Shown: positions 7,356 to 15,607, counted from the stretch's first letter. The stretch is DNA of 64,000 bases from Eubacteriales bacterium (GCA_030536755.1 JAUNPJ010000001.1:1-64000); one strand, 5' to 3'. Notes: generated from the sequence alone by a model not told the origin. Made by a program: numbers and translations.

Positions 7356-9335
7356 ATGGCAAAAAAAGGAGTAAAATTAGGTATGGCATCCGCAGTGGCA
7401 ATTGGTGCCGGAGCTACAATGATGGCAAAAAAAGTAAAAAACAGCAATACAGATGAGAAAAATAAAACAACTGAGAAAAAAGCAAATGGAGAAACAACTG
7501 TTAATTCGGAATACCGCAATACAGAGCGTGGAAAATATGAAAAGAACAGCAAGGGAATTTACTACAGCAATGGAAATTATGAGGCATTTGCCCGCCCGGA
7601 AAAACCGCAGGGCGTGGATGAAAAAAATGCCTATATCGTAGGAAGTGGACTTGCATCTTTGGCAGCAGCCTGTTTTCTGGTGCGTGACGGACAGATGCCG
7701 GGTTCGCATATCCATATTCTGGAGTCCATGGACATTGCAGGCGGTGCCTGCGACGGCATTTTTGACCCGGCAAGGGGCTATGTGATGCGCGGCGGCAGAG
7801 AGATGGAGAATCATTTTGAATGTCTGTGGGATCTGTTTCGTAGTATTCCGTCACTGGAAACGCCTGGAGCTTCCGTGCTGGATGAATTTTACTGGCTGAA
7901 CAAACACGATCCGAACTATTCGCTGTGCCGGGCGACAGTTAACCGGGGAAAAGATGCGCATACAGATGGAAAATTCAATCTGAGTCAGAAGGGATGTATG
8001 GAAATCATGAAGCTCTTTATGACAAAGGATGAGGATCTGTATGACAAGACAATCGAGGATGTGTTTGATGAAGAAGTGTTCGATTCAATCTTCTGGCTGT
8101 ACTGGAGAACGATGTTTGCTTTTGAAAACTGGCACAGTGCGCTGGAGATGAAATTGTATTTTCAGAGATTTATTCATCACATTGCAGGCCTTCCTGATTT
8201 CAGTGCTCTGAAATTTACAAAATACAACCAGTATGAATCGCTGATTCTTCCGATGCAGAAGTATTTGGAGGCAACAGGCGTGGATTTCCAGTTCAACACG
8301 GAAGTGACAAATGTGATTTTTGAAAAGAAAGACGGCAAAAAGATTGCAACGGCCATTGAATGCAAAGTCAAGGGCGTGGAGCAGGGAATCTTGCTGACAG
8401 AAAATGATCTGGTGTTTGTGACAAACGGAAGCTGTACGGAAGGTACGGTCTACGGTGACCAGAATCATGCGCCAAACGGAGATGCGGAAGTTCGCACAAG
8501 CGGCTGCTGGAGTCTGTGGAAGAATATTGCAAAACAGGATTCTTCTTTCGGACATCCGGAGAAATTCTGTTCGGACGTTTCCAAGACCAACTGGGAATCG
8601 GCAACGATCACGACACTGGATGATAAGATTCTTCCGTATATCACAAATATCTGTAAGCGTGATCCAAAGAGCGGCAACGTGGTGACAGGAGGTATCGTAA
8701 GCTGTCAGGATTCCAAGTGGCTGTTAAGCTGGACAATCAACCGACAGGGACAGTTTAAGGAGCAGGATCCGGATAAAGTCTGTGTGTGGGTGTATGGACT
8801 GTTTACCGATGTTCCTGGAGATTATGTGAAGAAACCGATGAAAGAATGCACAGGCAAAGAAATTACGGAAGAATGGCTGTATCATATCGGTATTCCGGTG
8901 GAAGAAATTCCGAATCTGGCAGAAAACAGTGCTGTCTGTGTGCCGACGATGATGCCGTACATCACAGCATTCTTTATGCCGAGAAAGAAAGGTGACCGCC
9001 CGGATGTGATACCGGATGGCTGTGTGAATTTTGCATTCCTTGGACAATTTGCAGATACACCGAGAGATACGGTATTTACAACAGAATATTCAGTCAGAAC
9101 GGCAATGGAAGCTGTATATGGATTGCTTGGCGTGGACAGAGGTGTGCCGGAAGTGTGGGGCAGTGTATATGACATCCGTGAGCTTCTTGACAGCACGGTA
9201 AAACTGATGGATGGAAAATCTCCTCTGGAAATAACATTGCCGGGGCCTTTGAATGTATTGAAGAAACCTGTGATCCGACTGATTCAGGGAACGGTTGTGG
9301 AAAAACTGTTGAGAGATCACGATATTTTAAAGTAA
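7356..9335 (+). CDS. ohyA: Oleate hydratase with N-terminal extension
   Basis: A 659-residue flavoprotein of the oleate hydratase (myosin-cross-reactive antigen) family, which adds water to the cis-9 double bond of unsaturated fatty acids. The FAD-binding motif YIVGSGLASLAAACFLV is near residue 93, preceded by the family start YYSNGNYEAFARPEKPQG. About 70 extra residues precede it: a Gly/Ala-rich hydrophobic stretch (GMASAVAIGAGATMMA) and a charged linker, perhaps a membrane-association segment. The start at 7356 has AGGTGG eight bases upstream; ATG 7350 is too close to it. In gut anaerobes this enzyme detoxifies oleate and linoleate. Confidence 0.95.
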   Translation: MAKKGVKLGMASAVAIGAGATMMAKKVKNSNTDEKNKTTEKKANGETTVNSEYRNTERGKYEKNSKGIYYSNGNYEAFARPEKPQGVDEKNAYIVGSGLASLAAACFLVRDGQMPGSHIHILESMDIAGGACDGIFDPARGYVMRGGREMENHFECLWDLFRSIPSLETPGASVLDEFYWLNKHDPNYSLCRATVNRGKDAHTDGKFNLSQKGCMEIMKLFMTKDEDLYDKTIEDVFDEEVFDSIFWLYWRTMFAFENWHSALEMKLYFQRFIHHIAGLPDFSALKFTKYNQYESLILPMQKYLEATGVDFQFNTEVTNVIFEKKDGKKIATAIECKVKGVEQGILLTENDLVFVTNGSCTEGTVYGDQNHAPNGDAEVRTSGCWSLWKNIAKQDSSFGHPEKFCSDVSKTNWESATITTLDDKILPYITNICKRDPKSGNVVTGGIVSCQDSKWLLSWTINRQGQFKEQDPDKVCVWVYGLFTDVPGDYVKKPMKECTGKEITEEWLYHIGIPVEEIPNLAENSAVCVPTMMPYITAFFMPRKKGDRPDVIPDGCVNFAFLGQFADTPRDTVFTTEYSVRTAMEAVYGLLGVDRGVPEVWGSVYDIRELLDSTVKLMDGKSPLEITLPGPLNVLKKPVIRLIQGTVVEKLLRDHDILK

Positions 9336-9346
9336 ATGTGTGAAAA

Positions 9347-9390
9347 GAAAAGAAGCAGGTTTGGGGGATCTGCTTCTTTTCTTCCTTTTT
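9347..9390. terminator. Bidirectional terminator between convergent genes
   Basis: GAAAAGAAGCAG (9347-9358) pairs perfectly with CTGCTTCTTTTC (9370-9381). T-rich sequence follows on the plus strand, and the minus strand reads TTTTCTTTTC after the stem, so it can stop both ohyA and the molybdate operon. Confidence 0.85.
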
Positions 9391-9403
9391 CCTTTTTTAT
9401 CTC

Positions 9404-10174
9404 TTATTGGTAGCGATCGGCAAAACAGAGACGGGATAAGCCCATCAGCTGCGCAGCTCCGGCCAGAGAAGTTCCATAGAACAAAACCTTTTCTTTCAAC
9501 GGAAGATAATTGACAATCGTTCCGTTGCAGACGGTGCTTCCGGTGCACAAAATCAGCTCTGCCCAGTTGCAGACATCCTTTTGGATAGCTTCTAAAGTTC
9601 CGTCTTCTACCACAACGCCGTAGCGTGTCTGACCAATGTTGTCAGGATTTAGATCCACAACACGAAGCTCAAATTCAGCTGACAGACGCTCCAGCAGAGA
9701 TGGCTGGTAGCCGATCAGGCCAATCTTGGGATTTTGAAAATGCTCATGAATATATGCTGCGGCATCTCTGGCACACAGTTCCGGAGTATCATTTTTGCAG
9801 TGTACGGTGCAGTCCACGATTCCAAGGTGTTTCATGACTGCATTTAGTGAGGCGATAAAAATGCCTCTGTTGTGGGAACTGGAGTTCAAATCAAGTGCAC
9901 AGACTTCCTCGAGTGTTCCGTGAAATACCATGGGTGCATCGGTAAAGGCCTGTCCAAGGGAACCGGCACATTCTGCCTGCACCATCACATCTTTTCCTGT
10001 GAGAATCGGAAAATCTCTGCGCTTTGGGATTCCGATTGCCTCTTCCGGGGTGAGATTTTTTGTTCGCAGATCGACTCGTTCCTGCAGCATTCCCTTCTCT
10101 TTGAGAAGAGACGTAAATTTCTGTTTTAACTCTTCATAAAATGCGGCCTGACGGCTGCTTGTTTCTTCATTCAT
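9404..10174 (-). CDS. DUF364 / Rossmann-like protein of the molybdate operon
   Basis: A 256-residue protein with the DUF364 architecture: an N-terminal domain, then a Rossmann-like part with IGLIGYQPSLLERL and ELILCTGSTVCNGTIVNYLP. Members have been proposed to chelate heavy metals, but the function is not established. It is the last gene of the modABC operon, starting six bases after modC ends. That suggests a role in handling molybdate or tungstate, or in sensing metal-cofactor status. The protein is soluble and has no signal peptide. Confidence 0.75.
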   Translation of the reverse strand: MNEETSSRQAAFYEELKQKFTSLLKEKGMLQERVDLRTKNLTPEEAIGIPKRRDFPILTGKDVMVQAECAGSLGQAFTDAPMVFHGTLEEVCALDLNSSSHNRGIFIASLNAVMKHLGIVDCTVHCKNDTPELCARDAAAYIHEHFQNPKIGLIGYQPSLLERLSAEFELRVVDLNPDNIGQTRYGVVVEDGTLEAIQKDVCNWAELILCTGSTVCNGTIVNYLPLKEKVLFYGTSLAGAAQLMGLSRLCFADRYQ

Positions 10175-10180
10175 GTATTT

Positions 10181-10891
10181 CTATCCTTTTCCTAGAAAAT
10201 TTTCGACTTCTTCGCTGTAGTTTTGTTCCATGAGTGAAGAAGCAGTAGTTACCGTTTTCAGTTCTCCGTCGAGCAGAATACCGATGCGGTCTGCAAGGAG
10301 CATGGCCTCCTGAAAATTATGAGTGACAAATACGATTGTGCAGTGAAAACGGTCGTGAATTTTCAGAATTTCCTGATATAAAGTTTGTCTTGTTGTATAA
10401 TCGAGTGCCGAAAAAGGTTCATCCAGAAGCAGCGTTTCCGGTGTTACGGCCAGTGCCCGTGCGAGAGCTGTTCTTTGGCTTTCGCCGCCGCTTAAGGTTC
10501 CAGGGTATTGCTCGCTGATATGAGAAATGGACAGCAGATCCATCAGTTCAGCCGTTTTTTTGTGCTGTTCTGTGCGCGAGCAGCCATGCATCTTTAATCC
10601 ATAGGCAATATTTTCCCTTACTTTCATATGGGGAAAAAGTGCATGTGACTGATAAACAAAGCCGATTTTTCTGTTTTCCGGAGAAATCTGAGTAATATCT
10701 CTTCCATCGTATAGAATTTTTCCGCAATCACCGGGAAACATACCACTCATCGCCTCAAGCAATACGGTTTTTCCAGAACCGGTTCGTCCGAGAAGTGCAA
10801 AAATTTCCCCATCTTTGATATTCATGGATACCGGCTTTAGAGTAAACGTGCCTCTTGTCACGGTAAACGCGTCGATTACAATTTCGCTCAT
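10181..10891 (-). CDS. modC: Molybdate/tungstate ABC transporter ATPase
   Basis: A 236-residue ATPase with Walker A GRTGSGKTVL, signature LSGGESQRTALARAL, Walker B LLLDEPFSALD and an H-loop THNFQEA. It energises uptake of molybdate or tungstate through the permease encoded just upstream (two-base gap). It ends soon after the ATPase core, so it lacks the C-terminal Mop/TOBE oxyanion domain of E. coli ModC. It is thus closer to the short WtpC/TupC style. Confidence 0.88.
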   Translation of the reverse strand: MSEIVIDAFTVTRGTFTLKPVSMNIKDGEIFALLGRTGSGKTVLLEAMSGMFPGDCGKILYDGRDITQISPENRKIGFVYQSHALFPHMKVRENIAYGLKMHGCSRTEQHKKTAELMDLLSISHISEQYPGTLSGGESQRTALARALAVTPETLLLDEPFSALDYTTRQTLYQEILKIHDRFHCTIVFVTHNFQEAMLLADRIGILLDGELKTVTTASSLMEQNYSEEVENFLGKG

Positions 10892-10893
10892 AG

Positions 10894-11730
10894 TTATGCA
10901 GCCTTTCGTTCGCGATGTTTGTTCATTTGTTCTGTCAGATGAGACAGAGCCATGGCTGCTCCGGAAATAATCAGCATCAGCATGGCTGTTGACATGGCAG
11001 TCTGCGGGTTTCCTGTGGAAATACTCAGATAAATACTTCCGGGAAGTGTTTCCGTCTTCATTCGTGTAATGCCTACCAGCATTAAAGTTCCTCCAAATTC
11101 ACCCATGGCTCTTGCCCATGTCAGGATGAACGTGCTGATTAGATTTGTTCTGCAAAGCGGAAGCAAGACTGTTGCAAACGAGCGAAAACGAGACGCACCG
11201 AGTGTTCTGGCTATATACTCCAGACGTTCATCGCTGTCGGAGAAAGCTGTTTTGATCATTCGTATTGCATACGGAAGGTTGACAAGCAAATGCGCCATCA
11301 CAATTCCGGCGGGTGCGAAGACAACTTGAAATCCCATACTTTTAAGCCATTTTCCGGGTGGTGACGAAAACAGAATCAAAAGGCTCAATCCCAGGAGTAG
11401 ATAGGGAAGTGAAAGCGTAAGCTCAATCAACAGTTCACAAATCCGTTTGCAAGGCATCTGCGTGCGTGTCAGCGTATATGCCGTGGGGAGTGCAAAAATC
11501 ATAACGAGAACGGTGGACAGCGTTGAAGTTATGAGACTCAGACGAAGTGCAAACAAAACTTCCTGGGATTGAATCGTTTGACGAAAGTTTGGAAATCCAC
11601 CCAAAACAATAGCAAGGACAGCACTGCCGATAAAAAGAATTACCAGAAGTGTGATTGATATTGAAACGAGGGAAAACCAGTCGATATTTTTGTTCTTATT
11701 TTTAAGTTTATTCCACAATTTCATAGCCAT
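10894..11730 (-). CDS. modB: Molybdate/tungstate ABC transporter permease
   Basis: An integral membrane permease of about 278 residues with five to six hydrophobic segments and the EAA-loop region RTLGASRFRSFATVLLPL. Near the C-terminus, ARAMGEFGGTLMLVG is characteristic of ModB/WtpB permeases. The 3' end of modA overlaps its 5' end by about 20 bases. I take the start at 11730 (MAMKLWNK); the second Met at 11724 is equally possible, and a longer upstream frame is only overlap with modA. Confidence 0.88.
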   Translation of the reverse strand: MAMKLWNKLKNKNKNIDWFSLVSISITLLVILFIGSAVLAIVLGGFPNFRQTIQSQEVLFALRLSLITSTLSTVLVMIFALPTAYTLTRTQMPCKRICELLIELTLSLPYLLLGLSLLILFSSPPGKWLKSMGFQVVFAPAGIVMAHLLVNLPYAIRMIKTAFSDSDERLEYIARTLGASRFRSFATVLLPLCRTNLISTFILTWARAMGEFGGTLMLVGITRMKTETLPGSIYLSISTGNPQTAMSTAMLMLIISGAAMALSHLTEQMNKHRERKAA

Positions 11731-12583
11731 ATTTTTCCCAGATGGCTGTCGCTTTTTCTGTTGCAAGATATTCGTTAAAGGCTGCTGCTGCATCCAGGTC
11801 CGCAGCACAATTTAAAGTTGCAGCAGGGATTGTTTTGATATAGGCATCCAGGTCACTGGTTTCTACAATTTCCACACCATCGACTTTACAGTTTTCTTTC
11901 CAGACAATGGCGGCATCTGCTTCCCCGGCTGCAAGTGCAGTAGACATTTGCGGAGCAGTAGGTGTGGAGGCTGCCAGTGTGATTTTATCAAAGAGACCAG
12001 CATCAGTCAGAGCTTTTTTCGCGATTTTTCCGATTGGAGTGGCTTCTGTATCACCCATGATCAGAGTGACCCCGTCTTCTGCGAGTGAGGCAAGTCCTGT
12101 GATGTTTTTAGGATTGCCTGTCTGTACAGCTAAAACAGGAATATGTCTTACCAAATCTTTTTTGCTTTCTACAAATGTTTCTACAGGCTGAAGTTCTTCC
12201 GCAGCTCCAGCGATAAACAAATCACCTTCACCAGATGTGGTGATCTGAGACTGAATCTGTCCTGCGTTTGCGAAGGAGACATTCATTTCACAGCCGGTTT
12301 CTTTTTGGAAGGTATCTGAAATTTCCTGGAAAGGATCTGTCATACCGGCACCGCAGTAAATCATCAGTGTATGGCCGGTCAGATCTGTTTCGGATGTCTC
12401 GTCCGAAGGCTTTTCTTCCTTTGCTTCTTCCGAAGGCTCTTCCTCTGTGGCTTCCGGCGGCGTTTCTGTTGCTGTTTCTTCGACAGTTTGTGTTGAGGGA
12501 TCGTCACTTTGGGGACCGCCGCATGAAGTCAGAGAAAATACCATGCATAATGCAGCGATTGCCATCAAACGCTTTTTTATCAT
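11708..12583 (-). CDS. modA: Molybdate/tungstate-binding lipoprotein
   Basis: A 291-residue extracellular solute-binding lipoprotein. It has a signal peptide with lipobox FSLTSCGG (Cys near residue 21), an acidic Glu/Thr/Pro linker (about residues 25-68), then a type II binding domain starting LMIYCGAGMTDPF. Motifs near residue 205 (STPTAPQMSTALAAGEADAAIVW) match ModA proteins. It captures oxyanion for ModBC. RBS AGGAGG precedes the start. Molybdate supply fits the Mo/W-dependent formate dehydrogenases encoded 4 kb away. Confidence 0.9.
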   Translation of the reverse strand: MIKKRLMAIAALCMVFSLTSCGGPQSDDPSTQTVEETATETPPEATEEEPSEEAKEEKPSDETSETDLTGHTLMIYCGAGMTDPFQEISDTFQKETGCEMNVSFANAGQIQSQITTSGEGDLFIAGAAEELQPVETFVESKKDLVRHIPVLAVQTGNPKNITGLASLAEDGVTLIMGDTEATPIGKIAKKALTDAGLFDKITLAASTPTAPQMSTALAAGEADAAIVWKENCKVDGVEIVETSDLDAYIKTIPAATLNCAADLDAAAAFNEYLATEKATAIWEKYGYEIVE

Positions 12584-12601
12584 ATTGTATACCTCCTACA
12601 A

Positions 12602-12625
12602 CGTTATGTATAAAAAAGAATAACG
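12602..12625 (-). promoter_or_regulatory. ModE-like operator in the mod promoter
   Basis: The inverted half-sites CGTTAT (12602-12607) and ATAACG (12620-12625) span 24 bp, the same half-sites and length as the E. coli modA operator bound by ModE, as I recall it. It overlaps the -10 box of the minus-strand promoter, the right place for repression when molybdate is plentiful. No ModE gene is in the window. Confidence 0.5.
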
Positions 12626-12645
12626 CTTTTGACGAAAAATGTCAA
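12617..12645 (-). promoter_or_regulatory. Sigma-A promoter of the modABC operon
   Basis: Read on the minus strand, TTGACA (12645-12640) and TATTCT (12622-12617) are separated by 17 bases. modA starts 34 bases downstream of the -10 box, after an AGGAGG site. Confidence 0.75.
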
Positions 12646-12756
12646 TGCTATTAAAGAAAATTTGTGAAAAATATATGATAAATCGAAAGATCTGAAACTT
12701 TCTGACTATGATAAGGACACTATTTGAAAATCAGTACTTATTACAATTAAAGATTA

Positions 12757-12824
12757 GGCAAAAGACCCGAAAAAGTATGACGCAAAGCTATAGGACCTGA
12801 ATTTAAGTATGGTAGCCAGTTGCA
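12757..12824 (+). ncRNA. Cyclic di-GMP-I (GEMM) riboswitch aptamer
   Basis: The hallmark blocks of the class I c-di-GMP riboswitch are present in order: GACGCAAAGCTA (from 12779), AGGACCTGAA (tetraloop receptor side), then TATGGTAGCCAG (from 12808). The aptamer is closed by GGCAA (12757-12761) with TTGC (12820-12823). It is followed directly by a terminator at 12839-12875, so it probably controls transcription read-through. No intact gene lies downstream on this strand, which makes the riboswitch look orphaned. The call rests on recognition of the conserved core, not on a covariance search. Confidence 0.85.
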
Positions 12825-12838
12825 TAATAAAGAGGAAA

Positions 12839-12876
12839 GCATATTGTTACTGCTATAATACAATGTGCTTTTTTAT
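12839..12876 (+). terminator. Riboswitch expression-platform terminator
   Basis: GCATATTGT (12839-12847) pairs with ACAATGTGC (12860-12868), one G-T pair included, and a T6 run follows. It lies 15 bases after the aptamer, the usual arrangement for a c-di-GMP-controlled terminator. Confidence 0.8.
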
Positions 12877-13042
12877 TGTTAAATGGATAAAAGAGAAAGA
12901 AAATGAAGCAGCAGATACAATTTCCCGCTATGATGCGATAGATTTGAAGGAGCAGTTGATGGATGTATCCTTTATGGAGGAGGCAGAGGAAAGGTGTATG
13001 GGAAATGACTTCTGCCCCTCAGGATTGAGAGGCAGAAGCTGA
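12877..13042 (+). pseudogene. Decayed reading frame downstream of the c-di-GMP riboswitch
   Basis: An open frame runs from the riboswitch terminator to the TGA at 13040-13042 and encodes an acidic, helix-like peptide (EKENEAADTISRYD, then DVSFMEEAEERC). It has no start codon with a ribosome site: the only upstream in-frame ATG (12809) lies inside the riboswitch, and the next in-frame ATG is internal. It looks like the remnant of a gene once controlled by the switch. I do not recognise the family. Confidence 0.4.
13009..13038. terminator. Hairpin between the decayed frame and the CapA-like gene
   Basis: CTTCTGCC (13009-13016) pairs with GGCAGAAG (13031-13038), with inner CTCA/TGAG pairs. There is no T run directly after it on either strand, so termination is likely but not certain. 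Confidence 0.5.
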
Positions 13043-13067
13043 ATTGGTAAATTTTGTTTTTATAAAA

Positions 13068-14438
13068 TTAATAGCTAGAATCGTAATCGGAATCATAGCC
13101 AGAGTCATAAGAACTGTCATAAGAAGCAGTATCGTCCGTTGTATTGCTGCTTTGTCCGTTGTTTCCTTCTTTTCCGAGATCCAGCAGATCTTCAGCGGTA
13201 GAAGGCTCTACTGTCTGGTTCGTCAGCTGTGTAAACAGAGTCTGAAGGTTGGACGGCAGGAGTGCGTCATCTCCTGTCTCCTGCTGAACGGAGTGTGCAG
13301 CGGCAAGCTCATCCGTGTAGTCGGATAAAAGCATCGTCTGATAGACATCTTCGCCGGAATTGTAGTGCATGACTACAGGAGTGAGCGTGTGAGCGGTGAT
13401 GGAAATAGGAACGGTATCGCCTTCTTTTTCCAGTGTAAATTCCGCAAGGCCGCCAAGAAGCTCCTGCGAGTTAGAAGAAGCACTGGCAAAATTGCCCAGA
13501 GAATAATAAATCAGCATTTCATTGCCTTTTTCATCTTTCAGAATCTCATAAGGCTGCAGTACATGCGGATGTGCTCCGATCACAACCTTTACTCCCTGAG
13601 AAAGCAGGAAGTTGGCCCATTGTTTGGTATATTCGTTTGGAACAGAAGAATCTTCTTCTCCCCATTGGGCGTAAACAAGGATACAGTCACTGATTTCTTT
13701 GGCTTTGGTGATATCGGAACTCACCTTTTCTTTTTGAAAATAGTCGACCATATAGCGCTCTTCGTCAGGAAGTGCATTGTAGTTGGAACCAAACGTATAA
13801 TTTAAAATGGCAATTTTGATACCATTGACGTCGCGTACACGGATGGTATCGGCATCTTCCTGTGTTTTGTGCAGGCCGGTGATGGTGATATCCGGGTAGG
13901 TGGTGCTCCAGAAATCGAGAGCCTGGTTCAGATAGCTGGCACCATAATCGTCACTGTGGTCTCCCGCAGAGGCAATGACATCAAAGCCTGCCTGTACAAG
14001 CGCATCGCCGACTTCTGTGGGAGTCGCATAGGAATCGGTTCCGGATACGATGTCATGTTCTGTGGTCAGGACTGTGGGCTGTGCCACAATCGCGAGATCA
14101 GCAGCAGATATTTTGTCAGAAACCGGTCTGTAAATTTCCTGATAATCCCAAGTGGCGGAATCGCTTTTTCCGGCGTTCAGAAGATTTTCATCAAAAAAGT
14201 TGTCACCGGCAGCCAAAAAGGTGGCTGTTTTGGTGGAGGCGGCCAGTTCCTTTTCCTTCTGTTCCTGTTGAAGCTTCAAAGCTTCCTCTGCTTTTGCTGC
14301 CTTTTCAGCAGTAAAAAACGTGGTATCTATGGTATGGATTAAAAGACAAAGCAGCGCGAGAGTGACAACGGAGGCAATAAAACTGACTTTGGTCCTGTTT
14401 TTTTCGGTAAGATTTAAAGGAAGGTCTTTTTTTTTCAT
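13068..14438 (-). CDS. CapA-family (PGA_cap) membrane-anchored protein
   Basis: A 456-residue protein with one N-terminal membrane anchor (SFIASVVTLALLCLLI), a coiled Glu/Lys/Gln-rich linker, then a CapA/metallophosphoesterase-like domain. It has AAGDNFFDENLL, an ASAGDHSDDYG block, QWGEEDS and VVIGAHPHVLQPYE, which resemble the metal-binding motifs of the family, although QPTVLTT replaces the usual NLE motif. Relatives make poly-gamma-glutamate or act on envelope polymers. The C-terminus is a short Tyr-Asp-Ser repeat. It is transcribed alone. Confidence 0.85.
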   Translation of the reverse strand: MKKKDLPLNLTEKNRTKVSFIASVVTLALLCLLIHTIDTTFFTAEKAAKAEEALKLQQEQKEKELAASTKTATFLAAGDNFFDENLLNAGKSDSATWDYQEIYRPVSDKISAADLAIVAQPTVLTTEHDIVSGTDSYATPTEVGDALVQAGFDVIASAGDHSDDYGASYLNQALDFWSTTYPDITITGLHKTQEDADTIRVRDVNGIKIAILNYTFGSNYNALPDEERYMVDYFQKEKVSSDITKAKEISDCILVYAQWGEEDSSVPNEYTKQWANFLLSQGVKVVIGAHPHVLQPYEILKDEKGNEMLIYYSLGNFASASSNSQELLGGLAEFTLEKEGDTVPISITAHTLTPVVMHYNSGEDVYQTMLLSDYTDELAAAHSVQQETGDDALLPSNLQTLFTQLTNQTVEPSTAEDLLDLGKEGNNGQSSNTTDDTASYDSSYDSGYDSDYDSSY

Positions 14439-14546
14439 GGTTTCTCACTTCTTTCTGTAATTTTTTATTGAATCATAATCATTTTCCATTGATATGGTAT
14501 AACATTTTCGACCAGTATTCAAGAGAGTATTTTCCTGTAATTGTAC

Positions 14547-14576
14547 TTGTATAGCATACAGGAATTGTATTATAAT
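14547..14576 (+). promoter_or_regulatory. Promoter of the PHP-domain gene
   Basis: TTGTAT (14547-14552) and TATAAT (14571-14576) are 18 bases apart, about 70 bases upstream of the PHP gene. The region 14439-14645 otherwise holds only the divergent upstream sequence of the CapA-like gene. Confidence 0.5.
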
Positions 14577-14645
14577 AAAAACAAACAAAAAAGATAAAAA
14601 GACTTTTTTGTCAGAAAATATAACCATAGAAAAGAGTCGAATAAT

Positions 14646-15467
14646 ATGAGATTTGATATGCATTGCCATACGAAAAATGGATCCCTGGATGGGAAAATAG
14701 ACATTGAAGATTATATCCGGATTCTTAGAAGAAAGGGATTTCAGGGAATGCTGGTAACCGATCACAATTCCTATAACGGTTATCGTTCCTGGAAAAAACT
14801 GCACAGCGAGACCCATAAATACGATGATTTTGTGGTCTTGAAGGGAATTGAATATGACACCATTGATGCGGGACATGTTCTTGTGATCATGCCGGATGGT
14901 ATTAAAGTGCGTTTGCTGGAAGTGCGGGGAATGCCTGTGCAGCTTCTGGTACATGTGGTACACCGTTATGGAGGGATTCTTGGACCGGCTCATCCATATG
15001 GTGCGAAATTCGTAAGTACTATGCGTTCCAAGAAAATGGAAAGAACGAAGGATTTGATTGAAAAATTTGATTTTGTGGAAGCTTTTAACACCTGTGAATT
15101 ACCGGAGTCTAACGCGAAAGCCAGAGAACTTGCCCAGCGTTTTCATAAACCGGGATTTGGCGGGTCTGATTCTCATGTGGAAAAATATGTGGGAACCGCT
15201 TATACGGACATTGATTATGAAATCAGAAACTGTAACGATTTGATTTACGCAGTCAAGAATGGCTATGTAGTGGGATGTGGAGGAAAGGAGCGTGAACCCG
15301 TTCGACAGGGAGTTTTGTGGCATTTTGTTCCCATGGGGACAGCCTGGAAGGCTTACAATAAAGGACTTGCTGTGTTAAAATCACACAAACGCAGGGTAAA
15401 AATTCAGGAAATGTTTCAGCTTGAAAAGCGAAAACTGGCAAAAAAAATGATTCGCTCGCATCGCTGA
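14646..15467 (+). CDS. PHP-domain metal-dependent phosphoesterase
   Basis: A 273-residue protein of the PHP superfamily. Metal-binding motifs appear in order: MHCHTKNGSLDG, LVTDHNSY, LKGIEYDT, GPAHPYG and GGSDSHVEKYVG. Such stand-alone PHP proteins cleave phosphate esters, for example nucleoside bisphosphates or short oligonucleotides. The C-terminal 50 residues are Lys/Arg-rich (KSHKRRVKIQEM), which might bind nucleic acid. The exact substrate is unknown. It stands alone between a promoter and a terminator. Confidence 0.85.
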   Translation: MRFDMHCHTKNGSLDGKIDIEDYIRILRRKGFQGMLVTDHNSYNGYRSWKKLHSETHKYDDFVVLKGIEYDTIDAGHVLVIMPDGIKVRLLEVRGMPVQLLVHVVHRYGGILGPAHPYGAKFVSTMRSKKMERTKDLIEKFDFVEAFNTCELPESNAKARELAQRFHKPGFGGSDSHVEKYVGTAYTDIDYEIRNCNDLIYAVKNGYVVGCGGKEREPVRQGVLWHFVPMGTAWKAYNKGLAVLKSHKRRVKIQEMFQLEKRKLAKKMIRSHR

Positions 15468-15497
15468 CCGAATGAAATCAAATATCTAAGAATGAAG

Positions 15498-15530
15498 GGG
15501 AGTGTTAGGAAAGGAAAACATTCCCTTTTG
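15498..15530 (+). terminator. Terminator after the PHP gene
   Basis: GGGAGTGTT (15498-15506) pairs with AACATTCCC (15517-15525), followed by TTTTGTTAT. Confidence 0.75.
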
Positions 15531-15591
15531 TTATGTAACAATTGGCGATTGATTTTTTATTGGTTAAAATATAAAGAAAATAAAAAAGAAA

Positions 15592-15607
15592 TGTTGTCTG
15601 GACAACA
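15592..15607. promoter_or_regulatory. Inverted repeat upstream of the Crp/Fnr gene
   Basis: TGTTGTC-TG-GACAACA is a perfect two-fold repeat about 115 bases before the regulator start. It could be an autoregulatory operator. The half-site TTGTC is Fnr/Crp-like, but the spacing is shorter than in the classical sites. Confidence 0.35.

Noticed and set aside
12809..12883. ATG at 12809 as the start of a small gene running to 13042
   Set aside because: It lies inside the c-di-GMP aptamer and the terminator stem, so it is not a plausible coding start.
13068..13130. Repeats in the CapA-like gene as a CRISPR-like array
   Set aside because: They are short degenerate codon repeats within a coding frame; no spacers or conserved repeat units.
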